Shown here: positions 16,482 through 23,447 of the stretch, one piece after another
Layout: each line of letters opens with the position of its first letter
Position numbering within the stretch: position 1 is the first letter of the stretch
NCBI RefSeq assembly: GCF_000495795.1
Contig: NZ_AWGD01000038.1
Location: 52,608 to 116,607, forward strand
Source of the DNA: Asticcacaulis sp. AC460
GTDB lineage: Bacteria > Pseudomonadota > Alphaproteobacteria > Caulobacterales > Caulobacteraceae
Reading direction: 5' to 3'
DNA length: 64,000 nucleotides
Notes under the pieces: model-generated
What the model was told of the DNA's origin: nothing
The model's database searches: none
The model's input: the letters and a program-made list of their open reading frames with translations, nothing else
Translations under genes and position numbers: made by a program

Positions 16482-17831
16482 TTATCTGCGCGCCTTGAGC
16501 CAGGCCAGGGTCCGGGCGCGGTCCTGCGGTTTCGAGAACAGATAGCCCTGAAGATGCGAGCATCCCAGCAGGTGCAGGGCCTGGCGCTGGTCATCGGTCT
16601 CGACGCCTTCAGCCACGACGCCCAGCCCCAGGCCGCGGGCCAGGTGGATGACGGCGCTGATGATCGGCGCCGCCTGGGGTTCGATGCCCAGGCCGTCGAT
16701 AAAACACTTGTCGATCTTGATGACGTCCAGCGGGAAGTTCTTGACGCTGAATAGTGACGAATAGCCGGTGCCGAAATCGTCCAGCGCTATGCCGAAGCCT
16801 AGGGTACGCAAAGCGCCCAGGGTCTCGGCGGCGCCGCGCGCGTCCTCAAAAAAGGCCGTCTCGGTGACTTCGATATGGACGCGTTGATAGGGGACACCGG
16901 CGTCGTCGGCGTGGCCGCGCAGGATCTGCGCCATGTCGGCGCCGTTGAACTGGCGCGCCGACAGGTTGATGGCGACATACTGGTCCGGCCAGTCGCGACA
17001 GTCATTGAGTGCTTGGCGGATAACCCAGTCGCCGATGCTGCGGATCAGGCCGCTTTCCTCGGCGATCGGGATAAAGACGGCCGGAGACACTTGGCCCAGC
17101 TCGGCGCTTTTCCAGCGCAGCAGGGCTTCGAAGCCAGCGACCGCCAGGGTGTTAGCATCGATGATCGGTTGATAGTGCAATTCCAGTTCGCCATGAGGCA
17201 CCGCTTTGGACAGACCGGCTTCGATGGCGCGGCGGCGTCGCAGATTGTCGTCCAGGCTCTTGTCGAAGCGGCAGACGCGATTGCGGCCGGCGCGCTTGGC
17301 GGCGAACAGGGCGATGTCGGCGCAGCGCATCAGGTCGGTCACGCCGCGCAGGCCGCCATCCTGGCCCAGGAACAGACCGATCGAGGCGCCGATCTGAAGG
17401 GTATTGCCGTTGACGTCGAATCCGGACGCGCAGGCCTGCATGACTTGTTGGCAGACGGCTTCGGCGGTTTCGGCCGTCTCGGTGGCCAGGATCAGGCCGA
17501 ACTCGTCGCCGGAAAGACGCGCCAGGAAGGCGTCGGCCGGCAAAAGACCGCGCAGCCGATCGGTCACGTCGCAGATCAGCGTGTCGCCGACGGCGTGGCC
17601 ATAGGTGTCGTTGACATATTTGAACCGGTCCAGGTCGATCAGGGCCAGGGAATAGGGGGCATCGCCGTTAAGGCGCTGGCTCAGCTCACGCTGGAAGGCG
17701 GCGCGATTGGGGGCTCCGGTCAGAAAATCGTGATAGGCGGCATGGACGGCGCGGGCTTCGCTTTCGCTGAGCTGCTTCACCTTTTCCTGCAGGTCGTGCA
17801 GCGTCGAATCGTCGTTTGCGATTGTTTTCAT
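16482..17831 (-). CDS. GGDEF-EAL cyclic di-GMP protein
   Basis: 449 residues, no membrane segment. A short coiled N-terminus (LQEKVKQLSESEARAVHAAY) leads to a GGDEF domain (GAPNRAAFQREL...FKYVNDTYGHAVGD...LARLSGDEFGLIL), in which the signature reads SGDEF, a variant still found in active cyclases. No RxxD inhibitory site is obvious. The EAL domain follows with GFEALLRW, ETAFFED, ALDDFGTGYSSL and KIDKCFI, which keep the catalytic acidic residues, so phosphodiesterase activity is expected. The 3' end abuts the RTX gene: the two stop codons are adjacent. An RTX surface protein next to a c-di-GMP enzyme hints at a shared role in attachment, but this is inference. Confidence 0.88.
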   Translation of the reverse strand: MKTIANDDSTLHDLQEKVKQLSESEARAVHAAYHDFLTGAPNRAAFQRELSQRLNGDAPYSLALIDLDRFKYVNDTYGHAVGDTLICDVTDRLRGLLPADAFLARLSGDEFGLILATETAETAEAVCQQVMQACASGFDVNGNTLQIGASIGLFLGQDGGLRGVTDLMRCADIALFAAKRAGRNRVCRFDKSLDDNLRRRRAIEAGLSKAVPHGELELHYQPIIDANTLAVAGFEALLRWKSAELGQVSPAVFIPIAEESGLIRSIGDWVIRQALNDCRDWPDQYVAINLSARQFNGADMAQILRGHADDAGVPYQRVHIEVTETAFFEDARGAAETLGALRTLGFGIALDDFGTGYSSLFSVKNFPLDVIKIDKCFIDGLGIEPQAAPIISAVIHLARGLGLGVVAEGVETDDQRQALHLLGCSHLQGYLFSKPQDRARTLAWLKARR

Positions 17832-17935
17832 CGATTGTCAGCCACCTTCTGGTCGCCGCGAAGGCTAGGCTACAAACATTAAAATCCTGTGCCTGCAATC
17901 GATTGGTCGATCGCGGGAACGCCAAAAAAACTGCG

Positions 17936-18085
17936 CTTAACGGTTGTGACCTGACGGGATTCCCCCGGTCAACCGTTAAGCTTGAAACGGTTTGTAATCG
18001 GGACTACAGTGACGTGTCGCTGCGATCACTTCCCCCCTCGACCGTGGCGACTTTGACGGGCACTCTGCCCCCCAGGGTGCCCGTC
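17936..18085 (+). ncRNA. Candidate structured small RNA with C-rich loops
   Basis: The 378-base gap 17832-18209 has no gene but holds ordered hairpins. 17936-17980 is a stem CTTAACGGTT / AACCGTTAAG with inner GACC/GGTC pairs and a loop containing TTCCCCC. Next is an unpaired TTCCCCCCTC stretch at about 18030. 18055-18085 is a stem GACGGGCAC / GTGCCCGTC with a loop containing CCCCCC. A terminator follows at 18152. C-rich exposed loops are typical of alphaproteobacterial sRNAs that pair with G-rich ribosome sites. Strand and promoter are not established: AAAAAAA precedes the first hairpin on this strand, so a minus-strand terminator is an alternative. Confidence 0.4.
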
Positions 18086-18151
18086 TAACCCTCGCTCTCC
18101 CGAAAATCCGACCTGCATCTATTGCCTCGTATTTGCCTCGGGTCTGACGTG

Positions 18152-18184
18152 AAAAAGGCCCATCCATGCCGGACGGGCCTTTTC
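18152..18184. terminator. Bidirectional terminator
   Basis: AAAAAGGCCC and GGGCCTTTT flank a short inner TCC/GGA helix and a 5-base loop. On the minus strand a T-run follows, so it should end the von Willebrand gene whose stop is at 18210; on the plus strand it could end the candidate small RNA. Confidence 0.8.
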
Positions 18185-18209
18185 GCTCTCTCTCACCACG
18201 CAGGGTAAC

Positions 18210-19964
18210 TCACCGCCCGACTTTGGCGGTTTCGGCCAGCCGGGTCAACTCCAGAAATTCCTGACGACGGTAGTCGCTTTGCGTGCCGGCCAGGGCCCGG
18301 GCATCGGCAAGGCCATAGCCGCCAAGGTATTTGTCGCCGCGCAGGATCTGACCGTAGGCCGCCACACTGACGGCAAAGGCCATATCTCCGCGCGCGGGTT
18401 GCGCATTGGCCACAGTGGACGCCGGAATGGCCTGTTCAATCAGGCGCGACGTGTCTTCACCGGGCAGCTTGTAGCGCAGCTTCAACCACACGAGTTGGTC
18501 GCCCTGAGACGCAGGCTTGGCGTTATTGGCGGTGAAGTGGCGGTCGGGCAGCCAGCCTTGCGCGCCAGCCGGGACGATCTCATAGATGGCCGTGACCTGG
18601 TGGCCGGCGCCGATGTCGCCGGCATCGACCTTGTCGTTGTTGAAGTCTTCCTCGGCCAGGGCGCGGTTCTCGTAGCCGATGAGCCGGTATTGCGACACCA
18701 GGGCCGGGTTGAACTCGACCTGGATCTTGACGTCCTTGGCAACCGTGAACAGGGTCGAGGACAACTCATCGTCCAGCACCTTGCGGGCCTCCATGGCGCT
18801 GTCGATATAGGCGTAGTTGCCGTTGCCGACATCGGCCATCTTTTCCATCAGGCCTTCATTGTAGTTGCCGGTGCCGAAGCCCAGTGCCGTCAAGGTGACA
18901 CCCGAGTCGCGGTTCTGTTTGACCAGGGCCTCGACCTCGTCGATCGAGGAGATGCCGACATTGAAATCGCCGTCGGTCGCCAGGATGACGCGGTTGATGC
19001 CGCCTTCGATGAAGTTGGCCTTGGCGGTCGCATAGGCCAAGGCCATGCCCTGGCCGCCCGCGGTGGAACCGCCGGCCGACAGGCATTCCAACGCCTGCTT
19101 GACGTATTTACCTTCGTGGGTGGGCGCCAGGACCATGCCGGCCGCACCGGCATAGACGACGATCGATACCTTGTCGTCCGAGCGCAGATTGTCCGAAAGC
19201 GTGGACAGGGCGGATTTCACCAGGGGCAGCTTGTCGGGATCGCTCATCGAACCGGAGACGTCGACCAGAAAGACCAGGTTGGCAGCTGGACGTTCCGAGC
19301 GCGGCACGTCATAGGCGCGCAGGCCCACCCGCATCAGCCGGGTTTGTGCGTTCCACGGGGTTTGCGCCACGTCGGTGGTGATCGAGAAGGGCTTGGACCG
19401 GTCCTGGGGCAGCGGATAGTCGTAGCGGAAATAGTTGAGCAGTTCCTCGGTGCGGACGGCGGCTTCGGGCGGGGTGGTGCCGTCGTTCAGCATCCGCCGG
19501 ACATTGGCGTAGGCGCCGGTATCGACATCGACCGAGAAGGTCGAGACGGGCGTTTCCGTCACGCGCATCACGGATGAGACGGGCTCGCCACTGTACTTTT
19601 CGGTGTTCGGCGGGGCGTTGTAGGAGAGGTCGGCCGCACTATAGGCGTAGCCCGGACTTGGCGCGGCCCGGGGCTGGATTGCCGGCGCCGGTGGTGGCGG
19701 TGGAGGCGGAGGTGGCGCGGCCATTTCGGCGACGGGCGGAGGCACGACCGGTGCTGGTGCCGCCTTGTAATTTGTCCGGGTCTGCTTTTTCGGCGCCGTG
19801 CCCCTGAGCGTCACAACCGTGCTGTCGTCATCGGACGGACCCTGAATCTGGCATTTGACCGGTGACGCAGCCTCTGGGGCTGGTGTCGTCGCCATGGCCA
19901 CGGGTACCGGCACGCTGGCGCTGACCACCATGGCGGCCGCGCCGGCTAGTAACATTCCACGCAT
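18210..19964 (-). CDS. Exported von Willebrand factor A domain protein (YfbK type), paralogue 1
   Basis: 584 residues. A signal peptide (MRGMLLAGAAAMVVSASVPV) is followed by a Pro-rich linker (PPPPPPPPAPAIQP), then the N-terminal YfbK domain (VSTFSVDVDTGAYANVRRMLNDG, LLNYFRYDYPLP). A vWA domain with an intact MIDAS follows (FLVDVSGSMSDPDKL, ATDGDFNVG), and a C-terminal DUF3520 region ends with GLADARALAGTQSDYRRQEFLELTRLAE. Such proteins sit in the periplasm or envelope; their ligands are unknown. GGGAGGTTATC precedes the ATG. A close paralogue lies 1.8 kb upstream, on the other side of the CE15 gene. Confidence 0.85.
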   Translation of the reverse strand: MRGMLLAGAAAMVVSASVPVPVAMATTPAPEAASPVKCQIQGPSDDDSTVVTLRGTAPKKQTRTNYKAAPAPVVPPPVAEMAAPPPPPPPPPAPAIQPRAAPSPGYAYSAADLSYNAPPNTEKYSGEPVSSVMRVTETPVSTFSVDVDTGAYANVRRMLNDGTTPPEAAVRTEELLNYFRYDYPLPQDRSKPFSITTDVAQTPWNAQTRLMRVGLRAYDVPRSERPAANLVFLVDVSGSMSDPDKLPLVKSALSTLSDNLRSDDKVSIVVYAGAAGMVLAPTHEGKYVKQALECLSAGGSTAGGQGMALAYATAKANFIEGGINRVILATDGDFNVGISSIDEVEALVKQNRDSGVTLTALGFGTGNYNEGLMEKMADVGNGNYAYIDSAMEARKVLDDELSSTLFTVAKDVKIQVEFNPALVSQYRLIGYENRALAEEDFNNDKVDAGDIGAGHQVTAIYEIVPAGAQGWLPDRHFTANNAKPASQGDQLVWLKLRYKLPGEDTSRLIEQAIPASTVANAQPARGDMAFAVSVAAYGQILRGDKYLGGYGLADARALAGTQSDYRRQEFLELTRLAETAKVGR

Positions 19965-20134
19965 GATAACCTCCCTGAGCGTTCCTCTCGAACGCTGCTA
20001 TCTGAGGTTTGGCCCGGATTGGGCGCAAAATATGACTGGGATTGTGGCAATTGTGGCCGAAGAGGTCAGACCAAAATCGCTTTGCGTCTGACCAATATGT
20101 GTGAAAGAGTGCGCGGCAAAAATGGGAGGTTATT

Positions 20135-21634
20135 ATGCGCACCACACTGTCATCACTGATCGTGCTCGGAGCCTTGCTGGGCTTGCCTTGCGCGGCGAAG
20201 GAACCGGTCAATTTTACCGCTGAGCAGGACCAGCGCAACATGCTGGATCAGCTGGGTATCGGGTCGATCCGGCCGGGTCCGAGTGGTGACGAGAAGGCCC
20301 CCAACGCCGCCAATACCGATGAGGCCAGGGCCAATCCGTACCCCAACTGGCCGGAAATCCTGGTGGCGGCGGACGGGAGCAAAGTGTCCACTTCCGAACA
20401 GTGGTGGCAGACGCGGCGGCCGCAGATCGTCGAGGCCTTCGAGCGCGAGGTGGTCGGGCGGGTGCCCGCCAACGCTCCCAAGGTGACCTGGACCGTCGAG
20501 GCGTCGGAGACCGAATTCATCAATTGGAAGCGCGTGACGGCCACCAAATTGATCGCACATTTGGACAATTCGAGATATCCGGAAATCCAGGTCGATGTCC
20601 CGGTCATGCTGATCCTGCCCGAGGGGGCGGCGCAGAAGCCCGTGCCGGTTTTGATCATGTTTACCTGGGGGGCGATCCGCTTCCCGGCGCCGGTCCAGCC
20701 GCAGCCGGAGGAGGTCGGCCGTATCAATGCCGCCATGAAGGCCGAACTGGTCGCGCGCGATCCGTCCCTGGCCGCGGTCTTTGCCAAGTATCCGGGTTAT
20801 GACCTGGTGACGCCGGCGCCATTCCCGCCGCCGCCCGGCTCCGGGCCGGAGGAGCGCATCCAGCAACTGGTGGCCGATGGTTGGGGCGTGGCTCTGGTCA
20901 ATCCGACCAATATCCAGGCGGACAATGGCGCGGGGCTGACGCGCGGGGTCATCGGGCTGACCAACCAGGGCCAGCCGCGCAAGCCCGAGGACTGGGGGGC
21001 GCTGCGGGCCTGGGCCTGGGGGGCGTCACGGGTGCTGGACTATCTCGAAACGCGGCCGGAGGTCGACGCCAAGCACGTCGGCATCGAGGGGGTGTCGCGC
21101 TATGGCAAGGCAGCCCTGGTGACCATGGCCTTCGACCAGAGGTTCGATATGGGGCTGATAGGGTCGGCCGGGGAGGGCGGTGTAAGTCCGTATCGGCGCA
21201 ACTATGGTGAGATGGTCGAGAATCTGACCGGTTCGGGCGCCTATCACTGGATGGCGGGGAACTTTTTGAAATATGCCGGGCCCAAGAACGCCAATGACCT
21301 GCCGGTGGATTCGCATATGCTGATTGCCCTGGCGGCACCGCGCAAGGTGTTCATTTCGTACGGTGTGCCAGAGATGGGGGATGCGAAATGGCTGGATCAG
21401 CAGGGCAGCTATATGGCGACCGTGGCGGCCGGCTCGGTGTGGAAGCTGTTGGGCGCCAGGGATCTGGGCGTGGGGAATGATTATCAGACGGCCAAGATGC
21501 CGCCGGTGCTGACGCCCTTGCTGGAGGGTGATCTGGCCTGGCGTCAGCATGACGGCGGGCATACGGACGCGCCGAACATGGTGCATTTCCTCAAGTGGGC
21601 CGATGGGAAGATCGGGCGGCAGAGCGCTTTCTGA
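20135..21634 (+). CDS. Glucuronoyl esterase (carbohydrate esterase family 15)
   Basis: 499 residues with a signal peptide (MRTTLSSLIVLGALLGLPCAA). The alpha/beta-hydrolase core has the family nucleophile motif GVSRYGK (Ser at about residue 321; the common form is GCSRxGK), SAGEGG supplying the acidic residue (Glu about 347) and a C-terminal HDGGHTDAPN containing the catalytic His. CE15 enzymes cut the ester between 4-O-methylglucuronic acid on xylan and lignin. About 140 residues precede the hydrolase core; they fit the extended bacterial CE15 layout. It lies divergent from one vWA gene and convergent with the other. It fits the acetyl-xylan-type esterase cluster at 48-53 kb. Confidence 0.85.
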   Translation: MRTTLSSLIVLGALLGLPCAAKEPVNFTAEQDQRNMLDQLGIGSIRPGPSGDEKAPNAANTDEARANPYPNWPEILVAADGSKVSTSEQWWQTRRPQIVEAFEREVVGRVPANAPKVTWTVEASETEFINWKRVTATKLIAHLDNSRYPEIQVDVPVMLILPEGAAQKPVPVLIMFTWGAIRFPAPVQPQPEEVGRINAAMKAELVARDPSLAAVFAKYPGYDLVTPAPFPPPPGSGPEERIQQLVADGWGVALVNPTNIQADNGAGLTRGVIGLTNQGQPRKPEDWGALRAWAWGASRVLDYLETRPEVDAKHVGIEGVSRYGKAALVTMAFDQRFDMGLIGSAGEGGVSPYRRNYGEMVENLTGSGAYHWMAGNFLKYAGPKNANDLPVDSHMLIALAAPRKVFISYGVPEMGDAKWLDQQGSYMATVAAGSVWKLLGARDLGVGNDYQTAKMPPVLTPLLEGDLAWRQHDGGHTDAPNMVHFLKWADGKIGRQSAF

Positions 21635-21676
21635 AGGCGGTTGTGCGGCGGAAGGTACAGTCGCCCCTCACCCTTA

Positions 21677-21705
21677 CCCTCTCCCCGTGAAGAACGGGGA
21701 GAGGG
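21677..21705. terminator. Bidirectional terminator between CE15 and vWA genes
   Basis: A perfect 12-bp stem CCCTCTCCCCGT / ACGGGGAGAGGG with loop GAAGA, followed by GATTTTA. It lies 43 bases after the CE15 stop and 24 bases from the convergent vWA stop. The sequence also resembles the CTCCCC-rich palindromic repeats seen elsewhere in the window. Confidence 0.75.
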
Positions 21706-21728
21706 GATTTTATAGCGTTTTCAGCGCT

Positions 21729-23231
21729 TTATTTTGCGGACTCGGCCAGTTTGGTCAGTTCCAGGAACTCCTGGCGGCGGAAGTCGTTCTGGCCACCCGC
21801 CAGGCGACGGGCGTCATCCAGACCGAAATCTCCCAGGTACTTGTCGCCGCGCAGTATCTGGCCATAGGCCGCCACGCTGACCGCAAACGCCATGTCGCCT
21901 TGCGCTGCACGGGCTTCGCGTAAGGCCTGGGCCGGGACCGCCTGTTCGATCAGGCGCGAGTCGGTTCCGTTGGGGAGTTTGTAGCGCAGTTTCAGCCAGA
22001 CCAGTTCGTTGGAGGCGGGCACGGGGGTAGCATTCTCGGCATAGCGGCGTTCGTCGGTCCACCCAGTGTTGCCCGCCGGGATGATCTCATAGATGGCCGT
22101 GACCTGGTGGCCGGCGCCGATATCGCCGGCGTCCACCTTGTCGTTGTTGAAGTCCTCTTCCGCCAGGGTGCGGTTCTCGTAGCCGATCAGCCGGTACTGC
22201 GACACCTGGGCCGGGTTGAACTCGACCTGGATCTTGACGTCCTGGGCCACGGTGAACAGGGTCGAGGACAGCTCGTCGTCCAGCACCTTGCGCGCCTCCG
22301 AAGCGCTGTCGATATAGGCGTAGTTGCCGTTACCGACATCGGCTATGCCCTCCATCAGGGCTTCGTTGTAATTGCCCGTGCCGAAGCCCAGCGCCGTCAG
22401 GGTGATGCCGTCGTCCTTGTTCCTGCGCACCAGGTCCTTGATCGCTTCGGGATCCGAGATGCCGACATTGAAGTCGCCGTCGGTGGCCAGGATCACCCGG
22501 TTGATGCCGCCGTCGATATAGGCTGCCCGCGCCGTGGCATAGGCCAGTTCGATGCCTTCGCCACCCGCTGTCGAGCCGCCGGCGTGGAGCTGGTCCAGGG
22601 CGCGGCGAACCTCGGCCGGTTTCGACGTCGGCTCCAGCACGATCCCCGCGGCGCCGGCATAGACGACGATCGACACCCGGTCCCTGGGGCGCATGTCGTC
22701 GGCGACCAGGCGCAGGGCGTGTTGGACCAGGGGCAGCTTGTCCTTTTCGTCCATAGAGCCCGACACGTCGATCAGGAAGACCAGATTGGCCGCCGGGCGT
22801 TCGCTGCGCGGTACGTCATAGGCGCGCAAGCCCACCCGCAGGAGGCGCGAATGGGGGTTCCACGGCGTGGTGGTGACGTTGGTGGTGATCGAGAAGGGCT
22901 TGGATTTGTCGACCGGCAGGGGATAGTCGTAGCGGAAATAGTTGAGCAGTTCCTCGGTCCGCACGGCGTCGGCGGGGGGCTTCATGCCGTCATTGAGCAG
23001 GCGGCGGACATTGGCATAGGCACCGGTATCGACATCGACCGCGAAGGTCGAAACCGGTCGGTCGGCGACGCGGACGATCGGCGATACCGCCTCGCCGTCA
23101 TAACGTTCAGTGTTCGGAGACGGTGCGTAGGCCTGGTCGTATTCGGCGGCCTCCGTATACATCTCGGACGACTTGGGCTGGCAGGCCGTCAGCATGGCCA
23201 GCATGGAAACGCACAGCAACAGTCTCTTCAT
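21729..23231 (-). CDS. von Willebrand factor A domain lipoprotein (YfbK type), paralogue 2
   Basis: 500 residues from the ATG at 23231 (GGAGGG five bases upstream). The lipobox LTAC is at about residue 17, giving a lipoprotein where paralogue 1 has an ordinary signal peptide. NTERYDGEAVSPIVRVADRPVSTFAVDVDTG begins the YfbK domain; FLIDVSGSMDEKDKL and ATDGDFNVG form the MIDAS; the DUF3520 end matches paralogue 1 almost residue for residue (FNPAQVSQYRLIGYENR, GDKYLG). It lacks the long Pro-rich linker of paralogue 1. The two are clearly a local duplication that has diverged at the N-terminus. Confidence 0.85.
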   Translation of the reverse strand: MKRLLLCVSMLAMLTACQPKSSEMYTEAAEYDQAYAPSPNTERYDGEAVSPIVRVADRPVSTFAVDVDTGAYANVRRLLNDGMKPPADAVRTEELLNYFRYDYPLPVDKSKPFSITTNVTTTPWNPHSRLLRVGLRAYDVPRSERPAANLVFLIDVSGSMDEKDKLPLVQHALRLVADDMRPRDRVSIVVYAGAAGIVLEPTSKPAEVRRALDQLHAGGSTAGGEGIELAYATARAAYIDGGINRVILATDGDFNVGISDPEAIKDLVRRNKDDGITLTALGFGTGNYNEALMEGIADVGNGNYAYIDSASEARKVLDDELSSTLFTVAQDVKIQVEFNPAQVSQYRLIGYENRTLAEEDFNNDKVDAGDIGAGHQVTAIYEIIPAGNTGWTDERRYAENATPVPASNELVWLKLRYKLPNGTDSRLIEQAVPAQALREARAAQGDMAFAVSVAAYGQILRGDKYLGDFGLDDARRLAGGQNDFRRQEFLELTKLAESAK

Positions 23232-23251
23232 GGAACCCTCCCACAGGGATA

Positions 23252-23305
23252 ACGTGATGATCACGTAATTATCACGGATGCGTGATAATTACGTGATCAT
23301 CACGT
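23252..23305. promoter_or_regulatory. 25-bp perfect palindrome with repeated CGTGAT boxes
   Basis: The arms 23252-23276 and 23281-23305 are exact reverse complements separated by GATG. Each arm contains CGTGAT or ATCACG boxes more than once, including the smaller palindrome CGTGATGATCACG. It sits 20 bases upstream of the vWA lipoprotein start and 143 bases upstream of the divergent kinase gene, so it may be a double operator or a cruciform/hairpin in the leader. It lacks the T-run of a terminator. Confidence 0.7.
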
Positions 23306-23447
23306 GAATTGTGGAGGAATTAGGGCGGACGTCTCGCCTGTCGCGCGAATTAATAAAGGCCCGATACGGATTGCGGATTCCGGACGGAATTGCACTTGAG
23401 AGGCTATTTGGCGTTCTGTAACCTGATGCCGTTACAGGGACTGTTCT

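Noticed and set aside
17900..17950. EcfG (general stress) promoter starting with GGGAAC before the hairpins
   Set aside because: GGAAC is present, but no CGTT lies at 16-18 bases; the nearest similar word is 20 bases away and reads CGGTT.
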